Source: an uncultured Desulfuromonadales bacterium
GTDB lineage: Bacteria > Desulfobacterota > Desulfuromonadia > Desulfuromonadales > Geopsychrobacteraceae
Assembly (NCBI GenBank): GCA_947259715.1
Contig: CAMYNR010000175.1
Location: forward strand, 1 to 47,767
Length of the DNA: 47,767 bases
Direction of reading: 5' to 3'
Positions 40,036 through 47,383 of the stretch are shown here, piece after piece (the stretch's first letter is position 1; the number at the start of each line of letters is the position of its first letter). Below the pieces are notes generated by a model. The model did no database searches, was not told the origin of the DNA, and saw nothing but the letters and a program-made list of their open reading frames with translations. Made by a program: the position numbers and the translations under genes.

Positions 40036-41046
40036 TCAATGCCCGAGATATTTCAGCAAGCCGGAGAATTCTTCCATCAAGGCAGAGAAATCAGCACCCG
40101 AAAGACTTTGCGCACCATCGCAGAGAGCCTTGGCCGGGTTGGGGTGAACCTCAATCATCAAACCATGAGCACCGGCAATCAGAGCCGCCTTACCCATCAC
40201 CGGGACCAGGGCACGCTTCCCGGTGGCATGGCTCGGATCGACAATAATCGGCAGGTGGCTCATTTCACGAATCAATGGTACCACGGAAAGATCAAGGGTG
40301 TTGCGGGTGGATTTTTCAAAGGTCCGGATCCCCCGCTCACAAAGCACCACCTGCTCATTACCTTCGGCGAGAATATATTCCGCGGCGGCCAGAAACTCTT
40401 CGATGGTCGCGCTCATGCCACGCTTGAGCAGCACCGGATGACCGGTCTTGCCGACCTCCTTCAGCAGATCAAAATTCTGCATATTGCGCGCCCCAATCTG
40501 CAGCATATCGGCATGCCGGCAGATCACCTCCAGCTGCTCGATGCGCATCACCTCGGTCACCACCGGCAGCCCGCTGGCTTTGCCGGCCTGTTGCAGATAC
40601 TTCAACCCCTCAAGGCCAAGCCCTTGAAAAGAGTGCGGCCCGGTGCGCGGCTTGAAAGCACCGCCACGCAGCATCTGCGCGCCGGCGGATTTGACCTGCT
40701 GCGCGGCCGCGAGCATCTGCTCTTCGGTTTCGATGGAACAGGGACCGGCGATGACCACCGGCTTTTGCCCATCGCCGAACCTGACCCCAGCCACGTCGAC
40801 AACCGTCGAGGCGGGATGAAAATCGCGCGAGACCATCTTGTATGGCTTGCTGACATGGATGGTTTCGCGCACCCCAGGCAGAATGCGGATCGACGCATCG
40901 TCGACATAGCCCTGGTTGCCAAGAACGCCGATGGCGGTGCGCAGACTGCCAGGAATCGGTTCGGCTTTAAACCCCATGGCTTCAACCGCAGCGATCACCT
41001 GGTCGATCTGCTCCTGGCTGGCATGATGGTGCATGACGATGAGCAT
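40036..41046 (-). CDS. aroF: 3-deoxy-7-phosphoheptulonate synthase (DAHP synthase)
   Basis: A 336-residue type I-beta DAHP synthase. An N-terminal ferredoxin-like regulatory domain (about 1-70, MLIVMHHHASQEQIDQVIAAV) precedes the barrel, with GPCSIETEEQMLAAA, KPRTGPHSFQGLGLEGL, KRGMSATIEEFLAAAEYI and DPSHATGKRALVP. It joins phosphoenolpyruvate and erythrose 4-phosphate, the first step of aromatic amino acid synthesis. The N-terminal domain is expected to mediate feedback control. The ATG follows TGAGGAGAC. A palindromic repeat separates it from the aminotransferase gene. Confidence 0.97.
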   Translation of the reverse strand: MLIVMHHHASQEQIDQVIAAVEAMGFKAEPIPGSLRTAIGVLGNQGYVDDASIRILPGVRETIHVSKPYKMVSRDFHPASTVVDVAGVRFGDGQKPVVIAGPCSIETEEQMLAAAQQVKSAGAQMLRGGAFKPRTGPHSFQGLGLEGLKYLQQAGKASGLPVVTEVMRIEQLEVICRHADMLQIGARNMQNFDLLKEVGKTGHPVLLKRGMSATIEEFLAAAEYILAEGNEQVVLCERGIRTFEKSTRNTLDLSVVPLIREMSHLPIIVDPSHATGKRALVPVMGKAALIAGAHGLMIEVHPNPAKALCDGAQSLSGADFSALMEEFSGLLKYLGH

Positions 41047-41078
41047 AAAAGTCTCCTCAACTGAAGAATGAGCTAATC

Positions 41079-41153
41079 GGGCGACCCATGGGTCGCCCCT
41101 ACATTGAATATGCTAGGACGAATCATCCGTAGGGGCGAGGCTTGCCTCGCCCG
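41079..41153. repeat. Paired palindromic element between DAHP synthase and aminotransferase genes
   Basis: A perfect 20-bp palindrome (41079-41098) and a second hairpin with 9-bp arms (41133-41141 with 41144-41152, TT centre) are separated by about 30 bp. Their facing ends, CCCCTAC (41096-41102) and GTAGGGG (41129-41135), are also inverted copies. Such double palindromes are typical of REP/BIME-like dispersed units and may end transcription from either side. No second copy was found in the window. Confidence 0.78.
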
Positions 41154-41156
41154 AAA

Positions 41157-42320
41157 CTATTTCTGCAACACTCCACGCTGGCGGAGATAACGGCCAATCT
41201 GCTCCAGCGCGGCGACAATCTCTTCCAGCGGACGGGTATAGGAAAAGCGCAAAAAACCCTCGGCCCCAGCGCCGAAATCGATCCCCGGGGTGACTGCGAC
41301 GCCGGTTTTTTCCAGAATATCCAGGGCCAGGCGCAGCGAGTCAGCATCGATGTGACGCGCATCAGCCAGCACGTAGAAGGCCCCCTGGGGCTCAAAATGC
41401 ACGCCAAATCCCAGCTCACGTAAGCCTTTGACCAACTCCTTGCGACGCTGATCGTAGACCGCGCGCATCTCGGCAACATCGGTCTGGCATTGCTGCAGGG
41501 CGGCGATGCCACCCCGTTGCACAAAGTGGTTGGCACAGATCAGAAAGTTCTGATGCAGAATCTGCAAGGTCCGCACACAGGAGAGCGGCGCGATCAGATA
41601 GCCGAGTCGCCAACCGGTCATGGCGTAAGCTTTGGAAAAACCACCGAGGACAAACGCATCCTGGGTAAATTCAAGAATAGAGCGTTCTTCCCCCTGATAG
41701 GTCAGCCCATGGTAGATTTCATCGGCGATAATCGGCACCGGCAATTCGCTCAGAGCCTGCAGCTGAGCCCCTGAAAGCACCGATCCGGCCGGATTGGAAG
41801 GCGAATTGATCAGCAGACCGCGGGTTTTCTGATTGATCAACGGCTGCACCTGCTCGGGGCGCGGCTGAAAACCGTCCTCCGGGGCGGTACGCACCTTGAC
41901 CGCCACGCCACCGGCAAATTCGACAAAGCCGGGGTAGCAGGCGTAAGCCGGATCGGGCAGAATCAGCTCATCCCCTGTCTCGAGCAGCGCCGAAAAGAGC
42001 AACAGCAGCAGCGGGCTGGTGCCGGAAGAGACGATCACCTGCTCCGGCTGGACCTCAACCGCGTAGGCCTCCAGATAGTGGCGGCAGATTTCCTGACGCA
42101 GCTCCAGCAGCCCCTGTGAATGCGTGTAGGAGGTGGCGCCTTCGGCCAGAGCCTGGCCGGTCGCCGCCAGAATTGCCGGTGGCGTGGCGAAATCGGGTTC
42201 GCCCAGGCAAAGATAGATGATCTCACGGCCGGCCGCCTCCATACTCTTGGCCCGCTCCATCACCTCCATCGCCAGAAATGGCGTCACCTGCTGTGCGCGC
42301 CTGGTCAGCGGAATCTGCAT
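41157..42320 (-). CDS. Class I/II PLP aminotransferase (aspartate aminotransferase-like)
   Basis: A 387-residue fold-type I enzyme. The pyridoxal-phosphate lysine lies in LGGFSKAYAMTGWRLGYLI, and conserved ADEIYHGL supplies the pyridine-binding Asp and Tyr. The N-terminal REIIYLCLGEPDFATPPAIL and SSGTSPLL fit the aspartate/aromatic aminotransferase group. Substrate is inferred at best; placement beside DAHP synthase suggests aromatic amino acid work. The ATG follows AAAGGAGGTT. The stop is 4 bp from the palindromic element. Confidence 0.9.
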   Translation of the reverse strand: MQIPLTRRAQQVTPFLAMEVMERAKSMEAAGREIIYLCLGEPDFATPPAILAATGQALAEGATSYTHSQGLLELRQEICRHYLEAYAVEVQPEQVIVSSGTSPLLLLLFSALLETGDELILPDPAYACYPGFVEFAGGVAVKVRTAPEDGFQPRPEQVQPLINQKTRGLLINSPSNPAGSVLSGAQLQALSELPVPIIADEIYHGLTYQGEERSILEFTQDAFVLGGFSKAYAMTGWRLGYLIAPLSCVRTLQILHQNFLICANHFVQRGGIAALQQCQTDVAEMRAVYDQRRKELVKGLRELGFGVHFEPQGAFYVLADARHIDADSLRLALDILEKTGVAVTPGIDFGAGAEGFLRFSYTRPLEEIVAALEQIGRYLRQRGVLQK

Positions 42321-42475
42321 TCAGAACCTCCTTTGCTCAACAACCGATTTAGACTAATCCCGGCCAGAAGCGATTGCAACCCCTTTCCAGGCCGGGGTTT
42401 TGCTTGCCGATCGAATACGTTGCATTGCCGGCCAACTGCAGTTAAAGTGAGGCTGTTAACTTTGCCGAGGATTCC

Positions 42476-42799
42476 ATGCGTACCATCATTTTTCTGCTGA
42501 CCAGCCTGCTGCTCTGCGGCTCCTGGCCGGCGCTGGCCGAATTAAATAAATCAGACGAAGCCCGGGCTCGCCTGCTCATCAATGCCCTCGGCTGCAAAGG
42601 CTGCCACCAGCTCGAGGGGGACGGGGGTTCCCTTGCTCCAGCGCTGGACCAGGTTGGCAAGCGGCTTAGTAAAGAAGAGATCGTCAGGCATCTGGCGGCG
42701 CATGCCTCGACCCGCGAATCCGGCTTCATGCCCAGCTATCAAACCACCGACCGAGACGAGTTGCGAAATCTCAGCGAGTTTCTACACAGCCTGCGCTGA
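42476..42799 (+). CDS. Periplasmic monoheme cytochrome c
   Basis: A 107-residue protein with a signal peptide ending near residue 21 (WPALA). A single heme motif CKGCH (40-44) follows GC, and the likely axial Met lies in SGFMPSYQ. The end RDELRNLSEFLHSLR forms the last helix of class I cytochromes c. It would carry electrons in the periplasm; partner unknown. The ATG has GAGGATTCC before it. It precedes trmB by 33 bp. Confidence 0.92.
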   Translation: MRTIIFLLTSLLLCGSWPALAELNKSDEARARLLINALGCKGCHQLEGDGGSLAPALDQVGKRLSKEEIVRHLAAHASTRESGFMPSYQTTDRDELRNLSEFLHSLR

Positions 42800-42832
42800 T
42801 AAACCCTTTCCCGAACAGATCACTATCACGCC

Positions 42833-43525
42833 ATGTCACAAAGAATGACCCTGATCACCTCACCGGTGTTTATCCCTGAAGCCCGCCTGAAACAGGCCGG
42901 CGGTTTCGCCGCCCTGTTTGGCAACGACAACCCGCTCTGCCTGGAGATCGGCTGCGGCATCGGCGATTTCATTGTCCAGATCGCCGAGCGCTACCCGCAA
43001 CGCAACTACATCGCCATCGACATCTTCAATCAGGGCTGCCGGCAGACCTGCACTCGGATCGAAGAATCGGGCCTGCAGAATATCCTGATGATGCGCATCG
43101 AAGCCCGCTATCTGATGCATCAGTACCTCGGCCGGGAAAGTCTGCAGGCGATCTACATCAATTGCCCTGATCCCTGGCCCAAGAAGCGCCACCGCAAGCG
43201 GCGGCTGCTGAACCATGAATTTATCAACCTGGCGCTGTATTGCCTGCGCCCTGGCGGAGAACTGCACTTTTCCACCGACTTTGCCGATTACGGCGAGGCG
43301 GCGGGAGAACTGCTCAGCGCGGATGAACGATTTAAAAACCTGAACACCACTCCGCACACCCATGAGCTTGGCGACTATCCAATATCCAAATATATGCGTC
43401 GTTTTCTCGATCTTGGCCAGCCGATCTACTTTTGCCACTATCAGAAGAAAGCCGGCATCGAGGTCCCTGCCCCCAAGCTGAACAAAGGGTTCCGCCTGCG
43501 TTGGCCCAAGGAAGAGACCGCGTGA
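42833..43525 (+). CDS. trmB: tRNA (guanine-N7-)-methyltransferase TrmB
   Basis: A 230-residue SAM-dependent methyltransferase. The SAM motif is LEIGCGIGDFIVQIA; CPDPWPKKRHRKRRL is the conserved TrmB tRNA-binding/catalytic signature, and LNHEFINLALYCLRPGG follows. It makes m7G46 in tRNA. A second in-frame ATG at 42845 is a possible shorter start, and neither has a clear ribosome site. The stop overlaps the truD start as GTGA, so the two tRNA-modification genes are coupled. Confidence 0.95.
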   Translation: MSQRMTLITSPVFIPEARLKQAGGFAALFGNDNPLCLEIGCGIGDFIVQIAERYPQRNYIAIDIFNQGCRQTCTRIEESGLQNILMMRIEARYLMHQYLGRESLQAIYINCPDPWPKKRHRKRRLLNHEFINLALYCLRPGGELHFSTDFADYGEAAGELLSADERFKNLNTTPHTHELGDYPISKYMRRFLDLGQPIYFCHYQKKAGIEVPAPKLNKGFRLRWPKEETA

Positions 43526-44712
43526 GCTGGCTAACCGCCAAGCTGCCCGGCACCGGGGGGCTCTATAAAGAGCAGCCGGATGATTTTCAGGTCGAAGAGC
43601 TGCCTCTTTATCCCTGTTCCGGCAGCGGCGAACACCTCTACCTGTGGATTGAAAAACAGGGGATCAGCAGTCGTGAGCTGCTGAGACAACTGGCTCGCGG
43701 ATTACGACTCAATGAACGCGACCTTGGCTACGCCGGGCTTAAAGATGCCCGTGCCCGCACCCGACAGATGATTTCGATCCCGGTGCGCTGCAGCGACCAG
43801 CTGGCCGGCCTGAGGTTGCACAACGCCCGGATTCTTCGCAGCGAACGGCACGGCAACAAACTGCGCCTCGGCCACCTGGCCGGTAACCGGTTCACCATCC
43901 GCCTGCGCGAGGTCCATCCCCAGGCCGCAGAGCGGGCCGCGGCGATTTTTGCCGTGCTGCAGCAGCGCGGCGTGCCGAACCGCTTCGGCGAGCAGCGCTA
44001 CGGGGTGCTGGGAAACTCCGCCCTGCTTGGTCTGCTGCTGCTGAAAAACGATTACAGCCAGTTCTGCCGGGAACTGCTCGGTGATCCGGCAGCGATCCGC
44101 AATCCGGAATGGCACGCGGCGGCGACCGCCTTCCGCAACAGCGACCTGCAGCGCTGCCTGGACAGCCTGCCGCAACGGATGCGCGATGAGCGGCGCCTGG
44201 TGCGCCTGCTGCTGGAGGGCAATTCGGCCCGCTCGGCGGTGCTGGCCTTGCCGCGCAACCTGCTGCGGCTGTTTCTCTCGGCCGCCCAATCGCAGCTGTT
44301 TGACCAATTGCTGGAACAACGCCTGCCCGATCTGCAGCTGCTGCAGAATGGCGACATCGCCTTCAAACATGGCAACGGGGCCTGCTTCCGGGTAACTGAC
44401 GCTGATCAGGAGCAACAGCGCGCCGATGATTTTGAAATCAGCCCGACCGCGCCATTATTCGGCCACAAGCTGATGCTCGCTGAACAGCTCCCGGGTCGTC
44501 AGGAAACCGCGCTGCTGGAGAAAGTCGGGTTAACCCTGACCAGCTGGAAACTGGGGGCAGGCCTTAATATGCCGGGAGAGCGCCGCCCGCTGCGTGTCCC
44601 GCTCATGCACCCGCAGATCAGCGAAGCGGATGAAAATAGCCTCCTGTTAAGCTTCTGTCTGCCGAAAGGCAGCTACGCAACCAGCGTTCTGTTTGAGTTG
44701 ATGAAAAAATAA
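43522..44712 (+). CDS. truD: tRNA pseudouridine(13) synthase TruD
   Basis: About 396 residues. Opening KLPGTGGLYKEQPDDFQVEEL, catalytic Asp75 in GYAGLKDARARTRQ, and later PNRFGEQRYGV are the TruD signatures; the insertion domain (about 155-300) is normal for the family. It makes pseudouridine at position 13 of tRNA-Glu. The start is GTG at 43522-43524, overlapping the trmB stop, with AAGGAAGAG upstream; the longer open frame would run antisense-free through trmB and is not used. Confidence 0.95.
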   Translation: MSWLTAKLPGTGGLYKEQPDDFQVEELPLYPCSGSGEHLYLWIEKQGISSRELLRQLARGLRLNERDLGYAGLKDARARTRQMISIPVRCSDQLAGLRLHNARILRSERHGNKLRLGHLAGNRFTIRLREVHPQAAERAAAIFAVLQQRGVPNRFGEQRYGVLGNSALLGLLLLKNDYSQFCRELLGDPAAIRNPEWHAAATAFRNSDLQRCLDSLPQRMRDERRLVRLLLEGNSARSAVLALPRNLLRLFLSAAQSQLFDQLLEQRLPDLQLLQNGDIAFKHGNGACFRVTDADQEQQRADDFEISPTAPLFGHKLMLAEQLPGRQETALLEKVGLTLTSWKLGAGLNMPGERRPLRVPLMHPQISEADENSLLLSFCLPKGSYATSVLFELMKK

Positions 44713-44738
44713 TTCCTTAAAAAGCTGGCCGGCTTAAA

Positions 44739-44767
44739 TTGACAGCGACCGAATCTGTTTGTTAAAT
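44739..44767 (+). promoter_or_regulatory. Sigma-70 promoter of the TIM-barrel gene
   Basis: TTGACA (44739-44744), a 17-bp spacer and TTAAAT (44762-44767), 47 bp before the ATG at 44814. Confidence 0.6.
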
Positions 44768-44813
44768 AGGAACAACAAAATATTGTTCTATTCTTTTCCG
44801 GACATTATTCGGT

Positions 44814-45617
44814 ATGAAATTAATTCTCTCCGCAGGCACGCTTTATACCTTGCCCCTGCCAAATGTGTTTGAGATCGCTCGCGATGTCGGCTTCGCCGGC
44901 CTGGAGGTGATCATCAACCATGACTTCGGGTTCAGCCAGGGGCAGGAGGTCCTCGCCGAGGTACGGCAGATTCATCCGATCGTCTCTCTGCACGCCCCTT
45001 TCTTCGATATTAACGGTTGGGGAAACAAAGCCCAACAACTGGAAAAAACCATCGAACTGGCCATCCAGGCGGGAATCAGTCTGGTGAATTTCCACCCACC
45101 CTGCTGGATGACCCTGGAGCGAAAATTCTGGCGCTGGCTGAACCGGATTGACGATTTTCAGCAGCAGGTTGGCCGTGACCAGGTTACCGTCACTATTGAA
45201 AACATGCCGGCTAATGGCCCCCTGGGCAGCAACCCGCACTTTCTCCACCGGACCCAGGATATGATCAATTTTATGCAGCAGCGCAACCTGTTCCTGACCT
45301 TCGACACCGCCCACATGGGCACCTGCAAAACCAACTTCCTGACCGACTTTCACTACTTTCACGATTCGGGCCGAATTCGCAATGTCCACTTTTCCGACTA
45401 TGCCAACGGCCGCGAGCACCTGCTCCCCGGGCATGGCAAACTTCCCCTCACCCGCTTCCTGAACCACCTGCGCAGCACCGGCTACGACGGTAACATCACT
45501 CTGGAATTGATGCCCCGGGAACTTCCGGATGATGAAGAGCTGATCCGCGAAAGCCTGCAGCAGATTTTTACCTATCTCTGTGAAGAGACGCGCACTGATT
45601 TTAAAGAGGTGGTTTAA
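44814..45617 (+). CDS. Sugar phosphate isomerase/epimerase-like TIM-barrel protein
   Basis: A 267-residue protein of the AP endonuclease 2/xylose isomerase-like fold. Metal-site segments are visible: LHAPFFDINGWG, LVNFHPPCW, VTIENMP, FDTAHMGT, NVHFSDYANG and ITLELMP, giving Glu, Asp and His ligands. Such barrels isomerise sugars or cleave abasic sites, so the activity is not fixed. It starts with ATGAAATTAATTCTC after AT-rich sequence without a strong ribosome site, behind its own promoter, and converges with the stress protein gene. Confidence 0.82.
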   Translation: MKLILSAGTLYTLPLPNVFEIARDVGFAGLEVIINHDFGFSQGQEVLAEVRQIHPIVSLHAPFFDINGWGNKAQQLEKTIELAIQAGISLVNFHPPCWMTLERKFWRWLNRIDDFQQQVGRDQVTVTIENMPANGPLGSNPHFLHRTQDMINFMQQRNLFLTFDTAHMGTCKTNFLTDFHYFHDSGRIRNVHFSDYANGREHLLPGHGKLPLTRFLNHLRSTGYDGNITLELMPRELPDDEELIRESLQQIFTYLCEETRTDFKEVV

Positions 45618-45661
45618 GACTCAGCAGCAGAAATGCGGCAGAGCAAAAGGAGCGCAGAATT

Positions 45662-46117
45662 TCAGCGCACGATATAGACCGAACAGGTCGCATTCAGGGC
45701 CACCTTGCTCGAAATTGAACCGCGCAGAGCGCGCAGCATCCGCCCCTTGCCGCTGGAACCGATGACGATGGTGTCACACTCTTCCTCGGCGGCAAACTTG
45801 AGCAGCGCTTCGTCGACCTCACCGTAAATCACCTCTTTGCGCAGGTGAATATTCGCCTCAGCGGCAGCCTTGTCAACAACATAGTAGATTCGCCGCTGCT
45901 TGTCCTCCCAATCGTCCTTGGCCGCTTTTCTGGAAGTCGGATAGAGATCGGTCAGCGCCGGGGCATCCTTGGCCGGCAGCACGATCACCGCGTAGAGGGT
46001 GCTGCGAAAACGAGCGCTACTGTTCGCCGCAGCGAGCCGAACGGCCTCTTCGGCCGCCTTGTCGGAAGCCGGCGAGCCGTCGATAGCAACCAGGATTTTT
46101 TTACTCAGATTCAGCAT
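45662..46117 (-). CDS. Universal stress protein (UspA family, ATP-binding type)
   Basis: A 151-residue USP domain. It opens KILVAIDGSPASDKAAEEAV and ends with GSSGKGRMLRALRGSISSK, which satisfies the G-2x-G-9x-G(S/T) ATP-binding motif. Thus it belongs to the ATP-binding branch. A central segment of about 20 residues rich in charged residues (SRKAAKDDWEDKQRR) is a family insertion. A strong minus-strand promoter stands 33 bp upstream. Confidence 0.93.
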   Translation of the reverse strand: MLNLSKKILVAIDGSPASDKAAEEAVRLAAANSSARFRSTLYAVIVLPAKDAPALTDLYPTSRKAAKDDWEDKQRRIYYVVDKAAAEANIHLRKEVIYGEVDEALLKFAAEEECDTIVIGSSGKGRMLRALRGSISSKVALNATCSVYIVR

Positions 46118-46149
46118 TTACCTGCCTGTTCCGGACAGTCGTTTCGCAC

Positions 46150-46178
46150 ATCCTAGCCAAGCAATCTCGGGCTGTCAA
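46150..46178 (-). promoter_or_regulatory. Sigma-70 promoter of the universal stress protein gene
   Basis: On the minus strand TTGACA (46173-46178), 17 bp, TAGGAT (46150-46155), 33 bp before the ATG. Confidence 0.62.
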
Positions 46179-46210
46179 CCGGAATAACAGACAAAATCTA
46201 TCATCTTTCG

Positions 46211-46239
46211 TTGACAGAAATAAAACAGCATTCTATAAT
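46211..46239 (+). promoter_or_regulatory. Perfect-consensus sigma-70 promoter P1 upstream of the IclR gene
   Basis: TTGACA (46211-46216), exactly 17 bp, TATAAT (46234-46239). Both boxes match consensus at all positions. It lies about 120 bp before the IclR start. Confidence 0.72.
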
Positions 46240-46287
46240 TTCAAAATCATTGAGCCATTCCTTTAAATTCGGCATGGGGTATACAGC

Positions 46288-46316
46288 TTGACAGTCAATA
46301 GCGCTGGCGCTAGAAT
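46288..46316 (+). promoter_or_regulatory. Sigma-70 promoter P2 with a palindrome in its spacer
   Basis: TTGACA (46288-46293), 17 bp, TAGAAT (46311-46316). The spacer contains AGCGC-TG-GCGCT (46300-46311), which overlaps the start of the -10 box and looks like a repressor site. Only 45 bp lie between it and the regulator start. Confidence 0.6.
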
Positions 46317-46361
46317 CACCTGTCATTTATATAAAAAATTTCCAAGAAGGATAGAGAGGTC

Positions 46362-47144
46362 ATGGTCAAAAAAGACAAGTCGGAATATATCATCCAGGCG
46401 GTGTCCCACGCTCTCGATCTTCTCGAGCAGTTTCATGATGATGTGGACGAGCTCGGTGTCACTGAACTGAGTAAACGCCTGAAACTCCACAAAAACAACG
46501 TCTTCCGACTGCTGGCAACGCTGGAATCGCGGGGCTATATCGAGCAGAACAAGGCCACTGAGAACTACCGCCTTGGCCTGAAGGCTCTTGAGCTCGGTCA
46601 GACCTTCATCAAGCAGATGGGTCTGCTACGTCAGGCCAAGCCGATCCTGGAAAGGATGGTTGAGGATTGCAATGAAACCTCCTATGTGGCGATCTACAAG
46701 GAAAACCATATTGTCTACCTCGACGTGGTCGAAACCAGCCTGACAGTGCGGGTGGTGTCCCGGGTCGGCTCCCGGCTGCCGGCCTACTGCACCGCCGCCG
46801 GCAAGGTGCATATGGCGCACATGTCCGAAGAGGAACTGGATGAACTGCTCAGCGAACAGAAATTTATCCAGCACACGCCGACCACGCTGACCAGCAAAGA
46901 GGCCCTGATGAGCGAGCTGGAGAAGGTTCGCGAGCATGGCTACGCCATCGACAATGAAGAGCTTGATATGGGCGTCCGCTGCATCTCAGCGCCGATCCGT
47001 GACTACACCCGGCGGATCGTTGGCGCGATCAGCATCTCCGGTCCCAGCATGCGCATCACTGACGAGCGTTTGGAGCAGGAGCTGATTCCCCTGGCGCTGA
47101 AAGCCTCCTCCGACCTTTCGACCCGGCTCGGCTACCCCAAGTAA
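46362..47144 (+). CDS. IclR-family transcriptional regulator
   Basis: A 260-residue regulator. The winged helix occupies about 10-75 (LGVTELSKRLKLHKNNVFRL, LLATLESRGYIEQ). The effector domain (about 80-255) contains NETSYVAIYKENHIVYLDVV, RLPAYCTAAGKV and ISAPIRDYTRRIVGAISISGP, the IclR signature end. It should respond to a small organic acid or aromatic compound not inferable here. Probably autoregulated: a palindrome lies in the spacer of the closest promoter. A strong terminator follows the stop. Confidence 0.95.
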   Translation: MVKKDKSEYIIQAVSHALDLLEQFHDDVDELGVTELSKRLKLHKNNVFRLLATLESRGYIEQNKATENYRLGLKALELGQTFIKQMGLLRQAKPILERMVEDCNETSYVAIYKENHIVYLDVVETSLTVRVVSRVGSRLPAYCTAAGKVHMAHMSEEELDELLSEQKFIQHTPTTLTSKEALMSELEKVREHGYAIDNEELDMGVRCISAPIRDYTRRIVGAISISGPSMRITDERLEQELIPLALKASSDLSTRLGYPK

Positions 47145-47162
47145 GCAGATCAGTTCAAATTC

Positions 47163-47190
47163 AAGGCTCCTCGATGAGGAGCCTTTTCTT
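47163..47190 (+). terminator. Rho-independent terminator after the IclR gene
   Basis: A perfect 10-bp stem, AAGGCTCCTC with GAGGAGCCTT (47163-47172, 47176-47185), GAT loop, followed by TTTTCTTTT. Confidence 0.92.
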
Positions 47191-47235
47191 TTCGGAACTA
47201 TAACCAAAAGAAGGTCGCAAACGAAAACCTTATAC

Positions 47236-47319
47236 TTAACGCAGAGAATGGAGAGGCGGAGAGATTGGGCTTTCTCTGCGATCTCTGCGACCTCTGCGAC
47301 CTCTCCGTCTCTGCGTTAA
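47236..47319. repeat. Inverted repeat with nested CTCTGCG tandem repeats
   Basis: TTAACGCAGAGA (47236-47247) and TCTCTGCGTTAA (47308-47319) are perfect 12-bp inverted arms. Between them, 9-bp units of the form TCTCTGCGA recur (47273-47281, 47282-47290, 47291-47299, then degenerate), so the right side is a short tandem array. The left side carries matching GAGAGGCGGAGAG. It lies between the IclR terminator and the esterase gene, with no coding content. Confidence 0.82.
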
Positions 47320-47383
47320 AAACCTTTGGTTCAGGTTTTAGGCCCGTTTCCTTTTCCACTTATACCGGAGCTCAAGAGCTTTG

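Noticed and set aside
39162-41064. Two long plus-strand open frames opposite fprA and the DAHP synthase gene
   Set aside because: Both are shadows of genes with strong motifs; translations are low-complexity and unlike any protein family.
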